64,000 nt of DNA from Opitutales bacterium. Lineage in GTDB: Bacteria > Verrucomicrobiota > Verrucomicrobiia > Opitutales > JABSRG01. Every line of letters starts with the position of its first letter. The first letter of the stretch is position 1. Shown here piece after piece: positions 41,082 to 50,550 of the stretch. Under the pieces are notes generated by a model that saw only the letters and a list, made by a program, of their open reading frames with translations, was not told where the DNA came from and made no database searches. The DNA is taken from positions 28,542 to 92,541 of the forward strand of contig JANQKZ010000036.1 in NCBI GenBank assembly GCA_028280845.1, in the 5' to 3' direction. The position numbers and the translations under genes are program-made.

Positions 41082-41903
41082 ATGCTTCACGGAATAACAG
41101 GAATCGACCATCCCGTGTGGGCGGTCGCAGACATGGATAAGGCAAAGGCGGCCTTTGAGCGCCTTGGTTTTAACATACCCGGCCTCGGGCGCCACCTCGA
41201 GTGGGGGACCGGAAACTGGTGTATGTTTTTTGAGGAGGACTACCTCGAGCTTCGCGGCATCTTGGCGCCCGACCGCTATTTGCATGGCCTGGAGGCTTAT
41301 CTGGAGGAAAACGGAGAAGGCTTAATGGGACTGGCTTTCGGCACGGACAGCGCCGAGGCAAGCCGCCAGTCCTTGATGGAAGGCAGGCTCCATCCCCACG
41401 AATTGAAGAGCTTGCGCCGCAACCTCGAATGGGATGGCGGAAAAGTACAACCCGAGTTCAGGCTTTGCTTCCTGCCTCCGGAGGAAACAGCTTGTCTTGG
41501 CTCTGTCGTTTTTTGCGAACACCGCACCCCGGAGCTATTAAGACGGCCGGAGTGGGTCCAACACCGAAATGCCTGCACTGGAGTTCTCGGCATGCGGACG
41601 GCCTGTAGCAGGGAGCGTTTGGATCCTGAGGCATACAGGGCCCTGTTTGGAGAAGCGGCTATAGAATCCCTGCCCGACCGCCTTCGGGTGAACTTTCCGC
41701 GCAATCAGTACCTCGAGCTTTTTCTCCCTGGTTCGAGCAGCTCCGGTGCCTTGAATGAAGTTATCTTACAGTCCGAAAACATGCAACGAACCCGGGACTG
41801 CTTGCGCTCCGCTGACGTGAATTTCTCCGAACAGGAAGATGATATCCTCGTTGGTCCCGAATCTGCCTGCGGAGCCACCCTTCACTTTTGCCCTCAACCC
41901 TGA
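41082..41903 (+). CDS. VOC/glyoxalase-like domain protein
   Basis: 273 residues starting 2 bases after the dehydrogenase stop. The N-terminal half reads as a vicinal-oxygen-chelate unit (GIDHPVWAVADMDKAKAAFERL, then WGTGNWCMFFEEDYLELRGI), like the glyoxalase_3 family. A second related half follows (HRNACTGVLGMRTACSRERL, NQYLELFLPG). Possible metal ligands are His10 and the Glu in YLELRG. There is no signal peptide. VOC proteins catalyse isomerisations, dioxygenations or lyase steps. With the dehydrogenase before it, it probably acts on a keto acid from the glycan, but no reaction can be named. Confidence 0.72.
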   Translation: MLHGITGIDHPVWAVADMDKAKAAFERLGFNIPGLGRHLEWGTGNWCMFFEEDYLELRGILAPDRYLHGLEAYLEENGEGLMGLAFGTDSAEASRQSLMEGRLHPHELKSLRRNLEWDGGKVQPEFRLCFLPPEETACLGSVVFCEHRTPELLRRPEWVQHRNACTGVLGMRTACSRERLDPEAYRALFGEAAIESLPDRLRVNFPRNQYLELFLPGSSSSGALNEVILQSENMQRTRDCLRSADVNFSEQEDDILVGPESACGATLHFCPQP

Positions 41904-41908
41904 ATTTG

Positions 41909-43876
41909 ATGAAAGCCATGACCCGATCTAGTTTGCTTGCCCTGTTACTTCCCTTGGTCAGCTATGCTGCCACCATGCCGCCCCCCATCGAGGAATCCCA
42001 AAAAGAACCGGTCCGCTACGTGGGAGACCGCGTTCCCGACAAGGCCTACTTTGACGGACGTCTGCCCCACGCAGTGGGCACCCACCACTACCAGGTCCTC
42101 CGGGCGAACCGGACCCACCCCGAAGAGGCGGTGACCATCCCGGGTTGGACCTATAGTCACCAGGCTTACCTCGCTTATTGGAACGGACGCTTCTTCCTCC
42201 AGTATTTGAGCGATGAACTGGCCGAGCATACCCCGCCCAGCCGCTGCATGCTCACCTCGTCGGTCAACGGAAAGGATTGGGAGCCGCCTGTGGTGGTATT
42301 TCCCACCTACAGCTTACCCGAAATCCGCCATGGCGATTACCTGCTCCCCGCCGGAACCCCCGCCGTCATGCACCAGCGCATGGCCTTTTATGTCGCTCCC
42401 AATGGGAAATTGCTCGTGAGCGGCTTTTACAGCTACTGTCCCACCCCTCGCCACTCCCCCAATGCAGGTCAGGGGCTCGGGCGCGTCGTCAGGGAAATCA
42501 AAAAGGACGGCAGTTTTGGTCCCATTTACTTCATCCGCTACAACCGTCACAACGGCTATAATGAGACCAATACCAATTTTCCTTTTTATCAGGAGAGCGA
42601 GGACACGGACTTCCTCGAGGCTTGCGAAGCCCTCCTTGCCGATAAACTCATCTCCCTGCAATGGTGGGAGGAAGACCGTGCGGAGGATGGATTTTATGTC
42701 ATTGACCCGGGTGACGTGGAAAATGCCGCCTACTTCTCAGCCGATATTGTGACTTCCGCCGGTGCCGGCAAGGCCCTCAGCTATTTCACCCGCCCGGACG
42801 GAATTGTCGTGGGTCTCTGGAAAAATCAGTGGGGGGCGCTCAGCCCCGACCGTGGCGAGACCTGGACCAAAATCACTAACAACACCACCCTGCTCACCAC
42901 CGGGGCCAAAACCTGGGGACAGCAGACCGATGACGGGCGATTCGCCATTGTCCATAACCAATCGCCTACCTTCAGCAACCGCTTCCCCATGACAGTGATG
43001 AGCAGTGACGACGGGCACACTTTCGATGATCTCCTCATCCTCCAGGCGGAAGTCCCTCCCAAGCGCTACCAGGGACTTCATAAGACTCCGGGATCCCAGT
43101 ATTTTCGCGGCATTGTGGAGGGCAACGGAAACCCGCCCGGGGATCACCTCTGGGTGGTATACAGTATGAACAAGGAGGATATCTGGATCAGCAGGACCGC
43201 CGTCCCTCTGCGCGGGGTGGAAAGCTCCCCGGTGAACCAGGACTTTGAGTCTGCCGATTGCACCCTCGACCTGGAATTCTGGAATATTCATAGCCCCCGG
43301 TGGGCGCCTAGCACCATTACCCTGGACCCGGAGACCGGTAACCGGGTCCTCGAAATCAAAGACGAAGAACCATACGACTACGCCCGCGTAGAACGAGTAT
43401 TCCCGGCCAGCAAAAAGGTAAAGGTGTCCTTCCTTGTCAAAGCCTGTGCGATCGGTCGAGGCCACGCCCTGGACGTGGAAGTCCAATCCCAGACGGCCGA
43501 CCGGCCCATGCGCCTTCGGATCGATGAAAGCGTCATCGGCTTTGATCACCGCCGGGTGAAGTTTGACCCCCTTCCGTTTAGCGTCGGTAACTGGCATAAG
43601 ATCGAGCTGGTGCTCGATTGCGAGGCAGGGGAATACCGGGTCTCCTCCAATGGTGGCTCGGAACAGGTCATTGCCTTTCAGGAATCCCCCGAATACCTGG
43701 AGCGCCTCGTCTTCCGGACCGGCCCCTACCGCGGGTGGATTCCCCCGCAGTATGTGGAGGAGGGCATGTGGCGACCCAGCGGCGTCTACACCGAGGATGC
43801 CCCGGGAGCCGATGTAAAAGCCCCAAAAACCGTTTTCTGGATCGACGACGTCTCCATTCAACCGCTCAAGCCATGA
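41909..43876 (+). CDS. Secreted sialidase-like beta-propeller plus C-terminal jelly-roll protein (family copy 2 of 3)
   Basis: 655 residues from the ATG at 41909 (MKAMTRSSLLALLLPLVSYA signal peptide); a start at 41888 would overlap the preceding gene. It carries the family landmarks: GWTYSHQAYLAYWNGRFF, MHQRMAFYVAPNGKLLV, SGFYSYCPTPRHSPNAGQG, LQWWEEDRAEDGFY, WGQQTDDGRFAIVH, GNGNPPGDHLWVVYS and NKEDIWISR. The C-terminal region has IKDEEPYDYARVERV and FRTGPYRG. Compared with copy 1 the VGWTYNHAP motif is changed (PGWTYSHQA), so the three copies may differ in specificity. Its stop overlaps the sulfatase start by four bases. Confidence 0.82.
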   Translation: MKAMTRSSLLALLLPLVSYAATMPPPIEESQKEPVRYVGDRVPDKAYFDGRLPHAVGTHHYQVLRANRTHPEEAVTIPGWTYSHQAYLAYWNGRFFLQYLSDELAEHTPPSRCMLTSSVNGKDWEPPVVVFPTYSLPEIRHGDYLLPAGTPAVMHQRMAFYVAPNGKLLVSGFYSYCPTPRHSPNAGQGLGRVVREIKKDGSFGPIYFIRYNRHNGYNETNTNFPFYQESEDTDFLEACEALLADKLISLQWWEEDRAEDGFYVIDPGDVENAAYFSADIVTSAGAGKALSYFTRPDGIVVGLWKNQWGALSPDRGETWTKITNNTTLLTTGAKTWGQQTDDGRFAIVHNQSPTFSNRFPMTVMSSDDGHTFDDLLILQAEVPPKRYQGLHKTPGSQYFRGIVEGNGNPPGDHLWVVYSMNKEDIWISRTAVPLRGVESSPVNQDFESADCTLDLEFWNIHSPRWAPSTITLDPETGNRVLEIKDEEPYDYARVERVFPASKKVKVSFLVKACAIGRGHALDVEVQSQTADRPMRLRIDESVIGFDHRRVKFDPLPFSVGNWHKIELVLDCEAGEYRVSSNGGSEQVIAFQESPEYLERLVFRTGPYRGWIPPQYVEEGMWRPSGVYTEDAPGADVKAPKTVFWIDDVSIQPLKP

Positions 43877-45348
43877 AACTCCGCTTTGCTTTTTTGCTGT
43901 GCCCCTTCGTCGTCCTCGCCGCCACGGATGACCCGCTCATCGAAGACTCACGGCTTTCCCGGCCCGGCCCCATGTTGGACTGGGACAACCAGCGCCCCCC
44001 CAATATTGTGTTCATCCTTTCAGATGACCAGGGGTGGAACCAGGTGGGCTACCACGGCTCCGATTTCTACGAGACTCCGAATATCGACCGCATCGCCCGG
44101 GAGGGCATCCACTTCTCCCAGGCCTATGCCTCGGCCTCGATCTGCTCCCCTACCCGAGCCGCCCTCATGACGGGGCGTCACCCCGCCCGCCACCATATCA
44201 CGGTGCACCTCTCCCTTACCCGGGACTTGTTTGTTAAACCCGTCCTGGAGCCCATCCAGGCCTACGCTCTCGCCCTGGAGGAAACCACCATCGCGGAAAT
44301 GCTGAAAACCCTCGGCTACGCCACAGGTCACTTCGGAAAGTGGCACCTCAGCCTAAACAAGGAATACCGGGAAGGCCGGATATTCGATCCTGAATCCCAG
44401 GGCTTTGACACGGTCTACACCTCCGTCAAGCCCGAGGAGGATCATGACCCGTCCGCCGACGCCCACAACGCAGATACCATTACCCGGCTGGCCATCCAGT
44501 TCATTGAGGACAACAGGGACCGGCCGTTCTTTTGTTATATGCCACACCACGTCGTGCACCGGCCCCTGATGGAAACTCCAGACTTGGTCGCCAAATACGA
44601 ACGCAAACTGAAGAATCCCGGAGACCCGGTCGAGGATCCTGTCATGGGGGCCATGATTGAGCGAATGGATGATGGGATTGGCCAGGTTCTCGATACCCTG
44701 GAACGGCTGGATTTGGCCGAAAATACCATTGTCATTTTTATGTCCGACAATGGCGGATATGAAGCCCTCCAGGATCAGGCCCCCCTCCGCGGAGGTAAAG
44801 CCATGCTCTACGAGGGTGGCATCCGTGTCCCACTTTGCATTCGCTGGCCCGGGGTGATCCAACCGGGTAGCCATTCAGATATGCCGGTGGTTTCTCACGA
44901 TTTTTTTCCCACCTTAATGAAAATCGTTGGTCTCCCCTATGTCCCGGCACGCCTGGATGGAATTGATATCAGTCCCCTCCTCTTCGGCGAGGTCGAGGAA
45001 ATCGAGCGAGAGGCCCTCTACTGGCACCAGCCCAATTACCACCATCAGGGCGTCGGCCCCCAGAGCGTGATCCGCTGGGGGAATTGGAAACTGATTGTTA
45101 ATCTGGAACGGGAAGCCCTCGGGACCCCTGGGGCCTTTGAGCTGTTCAATCTTGCACGCGATATCGGCGAGGAGCACAACCTGGCCGACGACATGCCTGC
45201 CCTGGTCGAAGAGCTCCATCAGCGGCTCCTGGAATGGCGGAAGACGGTAGGCGCGGGTGAGATGCCGGTCCGCAAAAACTGGCCCCCCTACGATGTTATT
45301 GATGACCCCGAGCCTCCAGCCCTGCCCCCGCTTCCCGGGAGCCGATAA
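43873..45348 (+). CDS. Secreted sulfatase
   Basis: 491 residues from the ATG at 43873 (ATGA overlap with the previous stop; a longer frame upstream is a shadow of that gene). Signal peptide: MKLRFAFLLCPFVVLAA. Metal site NIVFILSDDQGWNQVGYHG; formylglycine motif CSPTRAALMTGRHPARH (CxPTR type); GKWHLSLNKEY; HHVVHRPLM; FMSDNGGYEAL. The C-terminal YHHQGVGPQSVIRWG is shared with the cytoplasmic sulfatase at 22430, so the two probably act on related sulfate esters in different compartments. The likely substrate is a sulfated glycan; position of the sulfate is not inferable. Confidence 0.92.
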   Translation: MKLRFAFLLCPFVVLAATDDPLIEDSRLSRPGPMLDWDNQRPPNIVFILSDDQGWNQVGYHGSDFYETPNIDRIAREGIHFSQAYASASICSPTRAALMTGRHPARHHITVHLSLTRDLFVKPVLEPIQAYALALEETTIAEMLKTLGYATGHFGKWHLSLNKEYREGRIFDPESQGFDTVYTSVKPEEDHDPSADAHNADTITRLAIQFIEDNRDRPFFCYMPHHVVHRPLMETPDLVAKYERKLKNPGDPVEDPVMGAMIERMDDGIGQVLDTLERLDLAENTIVIFMSDNGGYEALQDQAPLRGGKAMLYEGGIRVPLCIRWPGVIQPGSHSDMPVVSHDFFPTLMKIVGLPYVPARLDGIDISPLLFGEVEEIEREALYWHQPNYHHQGVGPQSVIRWGNWKLIVNLEREALGTPGAFELFNLARDIGEEHNLADDMPALVEELHQRLLEWRKTVGAGEMPVRKNWPPYDVIDDPEPPALPPLPGSR

Positions 45349-45403
45349 CATTTAAAATTGAAGCCGGGGCACTCTGCGCCGGGTTTAACTCGATTAAGTA
45401 AAA

Positions 45404-47338
45404 ATGAAACACCTGCCTTCCCTCCTTCTCTTTGTCTGTTCGGGCTCCCTGATTCAAGCCGACCCGCAACCTCCCGCTTACGAAGCGTCCATCGATGAGC
45501 CGGTAAAGTACGTAGGCGACCGTCAACCGGTGAAAGATACCTATCATGGTGACCTTCCATCAGCCGTCGGGGTTCATCGCGTCCAGGCCTTCCGTGCCAA
45601 CCGGACCCAATCCCCCGAGGGTGGGGTCGTGGGCTGGACCTACAACCACGCCCCCATGCTGGCCTACTGGAAGGGGCGTTTCTGGCTACAATACCTCGCC
45701 AACCTGACTGGGGAGCACAACACACCCGGGCGCACCCTCTTGGCCTCATCCTCGGATGGAACCAGCTGGACCAATCCCGTTGTCGCATTTCCGGAACTCC
45801 AGTTGCCGGCTTTTGACCTTCCTGACGACCTGTATGGAGATATGCCTGACCTTCCGGTGGGAAGCTATGCCATCATGCACCAGCGTATGGGATTTTACAC
45901 CGCTCCAAATGGCCGGTTGCTGACCCTGGGCTTTTACAGTTACTGCCCTACCCCTCGCTACGGCCCGAACCATGGACAGGGCTTTGGACGGGTCGCCCGG
46001 GAGGTCTACGAGGATGGCTCGATGGGCCCAATCTATTACGTTCGCTACAACCGAGAGCGTGGATGGAATGAGGAAACAGCGCCCTGGTTCTCCTTTTACA
46101 CGGAGTCCACGGATCAGGGATTTAAACAGGCGGTTGAATCCCTCCTGGAGGATAAACTGGTCACCGCTCAATGGTGGGAAGAAGACCGGGCCAGGGATGG
46201 TTTCTTTACACTTCCTGATGGCCATTTCACCGACCCCAAGGCGCTCAGTGTCTTCCAGAGACCGGATGGTGTCTGGGTCGGCCTGTGGAAGCGGCATCTC
46301 GCCTCGCTCAGCCAGGACCGCGGCTTGACTTGGGCCCCTTATGGAAAAACGGAAACCCTCAACCTGGCCGGCTCGAAAGTGTGGGGACAACACACCGATG
46401 ACGGCAGATTTGCGATTCTCTATAATCACAGTGCCAGCATGCGTAACCGCTGGCCCATGGTGGTGATCAGCAGCGAAGACGGTTACCACTTCGATGATAT
46501 GCTGACTGTCCATCACGAAGTGCCCCAGATGCGCTACCAAGGCATTCACAAGGCCAAGGGGCCGCAGTACTTCCGTGGTATCTTCCCGGGAAATGGCAAC
46601 CCCCCAGGTGACCACATCTGGATGACTTACAGCCAGAACAAGGAAGATATTTGGGTCACTCGTATCGCCCTTCCTCTACGCGGGACGGTCTCTCACCACT
46701 TAAATGAATCCTTCGATAACCTGGCCGGCATCACGGAACTCAACACCTGGAATCTCTACCAATTGCAGTGGGCCGCCGCCCGATTGGCTAACGATCCGAC
46801 CTACAATAGCAGCCCCTATCTTGTCCTTCGCGATGAGGAACCCAGTGATTATGCCAAGGTCGAGGCCTTCTTTCCTGAGTCGAAGAAAGTCCGCGTCGAA
46901 TTTCGCGTCTACCAGAAGCAGATCGGTCAGGGCACCCTTGAGGTCGAAGTCCAGGGACGCCATCATGAACGCCCCCTGCGGGTCCGCTTTGATGAGGGTT
47001 GGGTCGGCTTTGACGAAGGCCCGGCCGAGCCGGATGCCTTGACCTTTAAAACCGGTCGCTGGCACCACCTCGCTCTGGAAATCGACTGTACTAAGCAACA
47101 ATATACTGCCGTTCTCGATGGCGTGCACCGATTGGAAGACATCGAGTTCGCCAACCCGGTGGAGGCCGTCCAACGCATCGTCTTCCGAACAGGCCCATGG
47201 CGCATGGATGTCCGCCCCTTCCTCATCCCGGGTGCGCCGGGCAATAACGGCCTCTTCCAGGAGGACCTGCCCGGTATGGATTTCAAGAGCAACCTGACCG
47301 AATACTTTATCGACGATGTGAAGACCTCATCTCTGTGA
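45404..47338 (+). CDS. Secreted sialidase-like beta-propeller plus C-terminal jelly-roll protein (family copy 3 of 3)
   Basis: 644 residues with signal peptide MKHLPSLLLFVCSGSLIQA. Family landmarks: VGWTYNHAPMLAYWKGRFW, MHQRMGFYTAPNGRLLT, LGFYSYCPTPRYGPNHGQG, QWWEEDRARDGFF, WGQHTDDGRFAILY, GNGNPPGDHIWMTYS, NKEDIWVTR, then a C-terminal jelly-roll with RDEEPSDYAKVEAF and FRTGPWRMDVRP. It is closer to copy 1 than to copy 2 by these motifs. It follows the sulfatase by 55 bases and precedes the second sialidase-like gene by 28. Confidence 0.82.
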   Translation: MKHLPSLLLFVCSGSLIQADPQPPAYEASIDEPVKYVGDRQPVKDTYHGDLPSAVGVHRVQAFRANRTQSPEGGVVGWTYNHAPMLAYWKGRFWLQYLANLTGEHNTPGRTLLASSSDGTSWTNPVVAFPELQLPAFDLPDDLYGDMPDLPVGSYAIMHQRMGFYTAPNGRLLTLGFYSYCPTPRYGPNHGQGFGRVAREVYEDGSMGPIYYVRYNRERGWNEETAPWFSFYTESTDQGFKQAVESLLEDKLVTAQWWEEDRARDGFFTLPDGHFTDPKALSVFQRPDGVWVGLWKRHLASLSQDRGLTWAPYGKTETLNLAGSKVWGQHTDDGRFAILYNHSASMRNRWPMVVISSEDGYHFDDMLTVHHEVPQMRYQGIHKAKGPQYFRGIFPGNGNPPGDHIWMTYSQNKEDIWVTRIALPLRGTVSHHLNESFDNLAGITELNTWNLYQLQWAAARLANDPTYNSSPYLVLRDEEPSDYAKVEAFFPESKKVRVEFRVYQKQIGQGTLEVEVQGRHHERPLRVRFDEGWVGFDEGPAEPDALTFKTGRWHHLALEIDCTKQQYTAVLDGVHRLEDIEFANPVEAVQRIVFRTGPWRMDVRPFLIPGAPGNNGLFQEDLPGMDFKSNLTEYFIDDVKTSSL

Positions 47339-47366
47339 CGATTCCCAACATACTAACCGTATCACG

Positions 47367-48482
47367 ATGAAACCTACCTCCTTCAATCTGCTCACCTGTA
47401 TCCTCCTATCCGGCGTCCTGCACCCTGCTTCCCTCTCCGCCCTCGAAATGGAACATGGAATAGCCTACTACGAGCCCGGGCGCCACGCGGCCTGGCCGGC
47501 CAACGGCAACTGCTGGAACTGGGGCGATGAGATCCTCATCCTCCACACGGAGGCAACCTTCTACGACTACAAGCACCAACACAACTACGACCGGGGCAAG
47601 CCGGGTTACGCCCGGCTCTCACGCAGCAAGGACGGTGGCAAGACATGGGAAAGTGAACGCACCAGGGCTTTTTCCCGGGAACGCCCCACATCACTTAACC
47701 ATAAAATGGACTTTTCCCATCCCGACTTCGGATTCCGCTCACGAGATGAGTTGTTCTGGTATACCCTCGACCGCGGAATGTCCTGGGAGGGACCCTTCCT
47801 ATACCCAGACTTCGGACTCGATAATGCACTCACCTCCCGGACGGATTACATCCTCTATGATGAAGACACCATGATTTGCTTTCTCTCGGTAAAGGAGGAG
47901 GATGTCAGCGCTCCGGGTGAGCTGCAGGATCGCGCCTTCACCGCCTGGACCAACGACGGGGGTCTCACCTGGTCCCGGCAGGGTTGGATGACCGGCTACC
48001 CCTATCAGGTACGATCCGTTATGTCCTCCACCGTGGTTCTCCAAGGCCACGAACTGCTCAGTGTCGTCCGCCGGCGTATTGATGCTCATGAAGAGGAAGA
48101 CTTCGGCCGGATGGACCTCAACTTCATCGAGGCCGAATACTCAGACACCAATGGGCGCAGCTGGGAAAAACGGAGCATGGTCGCCTTTACCGATTTGACC
48201 CATCACAATGGCAATCCACCCGCTCTGGCCAAGCTCCCCGATGGCCGCGTCGCCGTCATGTATGGATTTCGCGGATACCCCTTCGGGATCCGCGCCAAGG
48301 TCAGCGAGGATGGGGGCAAGACCTGGGGACATGAAATCATCCTCCGGGACGATGCCCGCAATTATGACCTGGGCTACCCCGAGGCCGTCACCCTGCCCGA
48401 CGGCCGCATTTTTGTCTGTTACTACATCGGGACCGAGGACCGCCCCGAACAACACATCGCCTACACCATCTGGAAGCCGTAG
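47367..48482 (+). CDS. Secreted sialidase-like BNR-repeat protein (paralogue 2)
   Basis: 371 residues with signal peptide (SFNLLTCILLSGVLHPASLSA). Like 38898-40127 it begins with GRHAAWPANGNCWNWGDEILI and has Asp-box units SRSKDGGKTWES, WTNDGGLTWSRQ and VSEDGGKTWGHE, with HNGNPPALAKLPDGRVAVMYG before the last blade. The two paralogues share the motif pair (A/G)WPANxGxW and NGNPPAL. A six-bladed sialidase-like propeller is expected. No transmembrane segment beyond the signal peptide. The exact glycosidic bond is unknown. Confidence 0.85.
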   Translation: MKPTSFNLLTCILLSGVLHPASLSALEMEHGIAYYEPGRHAAWPANGNCWNWGDEILILHTEATFYDYKHQHNYDRGKPGYARLSRSKDGGKTWESERTRAFSRERPTSLNHKMDFSHPDFGFRSRDELFWYTLDRGMSWEGPFLYPDFGLDNALTSRTDYILYDEDTMICFLSVKEEDVSAPGELQDRAFTAWTNDGGLTWSRQGWMTGYPYQVRSVMSSTVVLQGHELLSVVRRRIDAHEEEDFGRMDLNFIEAEYSDTNGRSWEKRSMVAFTDLTHHNGNPPALAKLPDGRVAVMYGFRGYPFGIRAKVSEDGGKTWGHEIILRDDARNYDLGYPEAVTLPDGRIFVCYYIGTEDRPEQHIAYTIWKP

Positions 48483-48497
48483 TCTGAGTTGTGGTTT

Positions 48498-48527
48498 GTG
48501 GTTCGTTTTCCATTCCCACCGAACCAC
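48498..48527 (+). terminator. Hairpin inside the operon, possible partial terminator or processing site
   Basis: GTGGTTCG (48498-48505) and CGAACCAC (48520-48527) form an 8-base-pair perfect stem with a 14-base loop, 15 bases after the sialidase-like stop. No T run follows. The rest of the 143-base gap to 48625 is C- and A-rich and looks unstructured. Confidence 0.35.
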
Positions 48528-48625
48528 CCCTCAACGCCCCCGGCATCCCCCCCCACGATCCACACCAAACGAAAAACGAGGAACCAAAAACAAAAAACAA
48601 CCAACGAGAAACCCATGACCAACCC

Positions 48626-49231
48626 ATGAAACACCTGATCAGTCTATTCCTTTTTACCGCCACCGCCCTCTCCCTCTCCGCCAAAACCGTGCACCTCTTC
48701 AACGGAAAAGACCTGAGCAATTGGGTCATAGAAAATAACGCAAATTTCTCCGTCGAGGATGGCATCATCAAACTCGACCGGGGTCGCGGCTGGCTTCGCT
48801 CCAAAGAGGAATTCACGGACTTTAAACTCATCATGGAATTCCGTTTCCTCGAAGAGCGCGCCAACAGCGGCATTTATATCCGGACGAAAAACCAGAGTAA
48901 CGACGATGCGAAGGGCTACCCGAACTCCGGTTACCAGGTCCAATGCATGAACACCCGCTCCGGGGATGTTCCCCTCGGGCGTATGTTCGCCTACGAGGCC
49001 CCCGACTTCCTCTGGGTTCAGGACCGAGATGCCCTCCATCGCTCGTTCCTCCCCACCAACGAGTGGAACACCTACGAGATCACCTGCATCGGCGACACCA
49101 TATCGGTCAAGCTCAATGGAACCCTCATCACCTTGGGCTTCGGCATGGCCCACTTAGAGGGCCACATCGGAATCCAGGGAGAACTCGGTCTCCTTGAATT
49201 CCGCCGAATCGATGTGGAGGTGCTTCCTTGA
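48626..49231 (+). CDS. Secreted DUF1080 (3-keto-disaccharide hydrolase domain) protein
   Basis: 201 residues from the ATG at 48626 (MKHLISLFLFTATALSLSA signal peptide); an open stretch upstream is the C/A-rich leader and not coding. The single domain has LFNGKDLSNWVIEN, FTDFKLIMEFRF, ANSGIYIRTKNQ and GYQVQCMNT, the DUF1080 (PF06439) concanavalin-like fold. Some members are 3-keto-glycoside hydrolases or lyases; others are fused to glycosidases as binding domains. This is a minimal one-domain form. It is followed after 6 bases by the pectate-lyase-like gene. Confidence 0.87.
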   Translation: MKHLISLFLFTATALSLSAKTVHLFNGKDLSNWVIENNANFSVEDGIIKLDRGRGWLRSKEEFTDFKLIMEFRFLEERANSGIYIRTKNQSNDDAKGYPNSGYQVQCMNTRSGDVPLGRMFAYEAPDFLWVQDRDALHRSFLPTNEWNTYEITCIGDTISVKLNGTLITLGFGMAHLEGHIGIQGELGLLEFRRIDVEVLP

Positions 49232-49237
49232 GTCAAA

Positions 49238-50509
49238 ATGAAATCTTTTAATTTCACCATGCAGGGTTCCCGATGGCTCCGTTTTCCTCCCTTGTTTTTA
49301 CTCTGCCCACTTTTCCTCTTCGGAGATTTTGGGCTGGATACCCGGGGTGGCCAGGGTGGCTCCATTCTCCGGGTCACTTCCCTGGAGAGCTCAGGTCCGG
49401 GTAGCCTGCGGGAGGCCCTCGAAACCAAAGGTCCGCGAATTATAATCTTTGAAGTGGGAGGAGTCATCGACCTCGGTAAACGGCATCTTGTCATCACGGA
49501 GCCGTTCCTGACCCTGGCCGGCCAGACCGCCCCCTCCCCCGGAATCACGCTGATTCGTGGAGAATTGAGCATCCGGACCCATGATGTCATCATTCAGCAT
49601 ATCCGGGTCCGGCCCGGGGATGCAGGGGAAATCCCGGGGGGAGGTTGGGAACCGGACGGCATCCAGGCCGTGGGAAAGGATGCCTACAACATCATCATCG
49701 ACCACTGCTCCGTCTCCTGGGGAATCGATGAAAACATGGATGTATCCGGCCCACCCTTCGATGGCCCGGAAGCCACCTCTCACGATGTCACCATCCGGAA
49801 CTGCATTATCGCCGAAGGGTTGTATGACTCCACGCACAGCGAGGGAACCCATGGGAAAGGCCTCCTCGTCCATGATTTTTGTCGAAATGTCGCCATCGTG
49901 GGTAACCTCTTCGCCCACAATTACAACCGCAATCCCCTGTTCAAGGGCGGATGCACCGGCTTTGTGGCGAACAACCTCATCTATAACCCGGCGGACGCCA
50001 TTCTCAGCGCGGCCTATAACGATAGCCAATGGGCCGGCCGCGAATATGCCGCTCCGCTCAGTGTGGTGGTGGCGGTCGGCAATGTAGCGCTGGCGGGAAA
50101 CGATACCCAATCCAATATGGCGTTTATCCGCGGTAAGGCACACAAGGCCTACTACTACCTGGATGACAACGTCGCTACCTGGCAGGATGGTGCCCCCATC
50201 CCCCTTCTGGAAGCATCCAACCCGCTCCTGGACAAGCCACCCTTCTGGCTTGAGGGATATGCCCCCTTACCCTCGGATCAGGTGGTCGACCACATCCTGA
50301 AAAATGCCGGGGCCAGGCCACATGACCGCGACCCGATCGATCAGCGGATTATCCAGGATTTTCTCCATCGCCGGGGTCAGGTGATAGACAGCCAGGACGA
50401 TGTTGGCGGCTACCCGGCCACCGAGCCGGTCTATCGCGAGTTTCCCCTTCCGGATGATCAAATCGAAGCCTGGCTCGAACCTTACCTTCAGTTCTCCGCG
50501 ATCGATTAA
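49238..50509 (+). CDS. Secreted pectate-lyase-like protein (polysaccharide lyase family 1 type)
   Basis: 423 residues with a signal segment (WLRFPPLFLLCPLFLFG). A right-handed beta-helix with PL1-like features: GPGSLREALETKGPRIIIFEVGG, ITEPFLTLAGQTAPSPGITL, HDVIIQHIRVRPGD, IIDHCSVSWGIDENMDVSG and FKGGCTGFVANNLIYNP. The DHCSVSWG motif is widespread in bacterial pectate-lyase-like proteins and carries the calcium-site Asp. Beta-elimination on a uronic-acid-containing chain is the likely reaction, giving unsaturated uronates that would feed the keto-deoxy acid enzymes in the window. Exact substrate unproven. Confidence 0.85.
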   Translation: MKSFNFTMQGSRWLRFPPLFLLCPLFLFGDFGLDTRGGQGGSILRVTSLESSGPGSLREALETKGPRIIIFEVGGVIDLGKRHLVITEPFLTLAGQTAPSPGITLIRGELSIRTHDVIIQHIRVRPGDAGEIPGGGWEPDGIQAVGKDAYNIIIDHCSVSWGIDENMDVSGPPFDGPEATSHDVTIRNCIIAEGLYDSTHSEGTHGKGLLVHDFCRNVAIVGNLFAHNYNRNPLFKGGCTGFVANNLIYNPADAILSAAYNDSQWAGREYAAPLSVVVAVGNVALAGNDTQSNMAFIRGKAHKAYYYLDDNVATWQDGAPIPLLEASNPLLDKPPFWLEGYAPLPSDQVVDHILKNAGARPHDRDPIDQRIIQDFLHRRGQVIDSQDDVGGYPATEPVYREFPLPDDQIEAWLEPYLQFSAID

Positions 50510-50550
50510 GGCCGTCTTGGAATGGGTTAAATCCTTACTTATTCCAATCC

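Noticed and set aside
38898..48482. True sialidase function for the two BNR proteins
   Set aside because: Only the Asp-box propeller is visible; no sialic acid catabolic set (nanA/E/K combination) is present, and the DapA-family gene fits keto-deoxy acid cleavage better.
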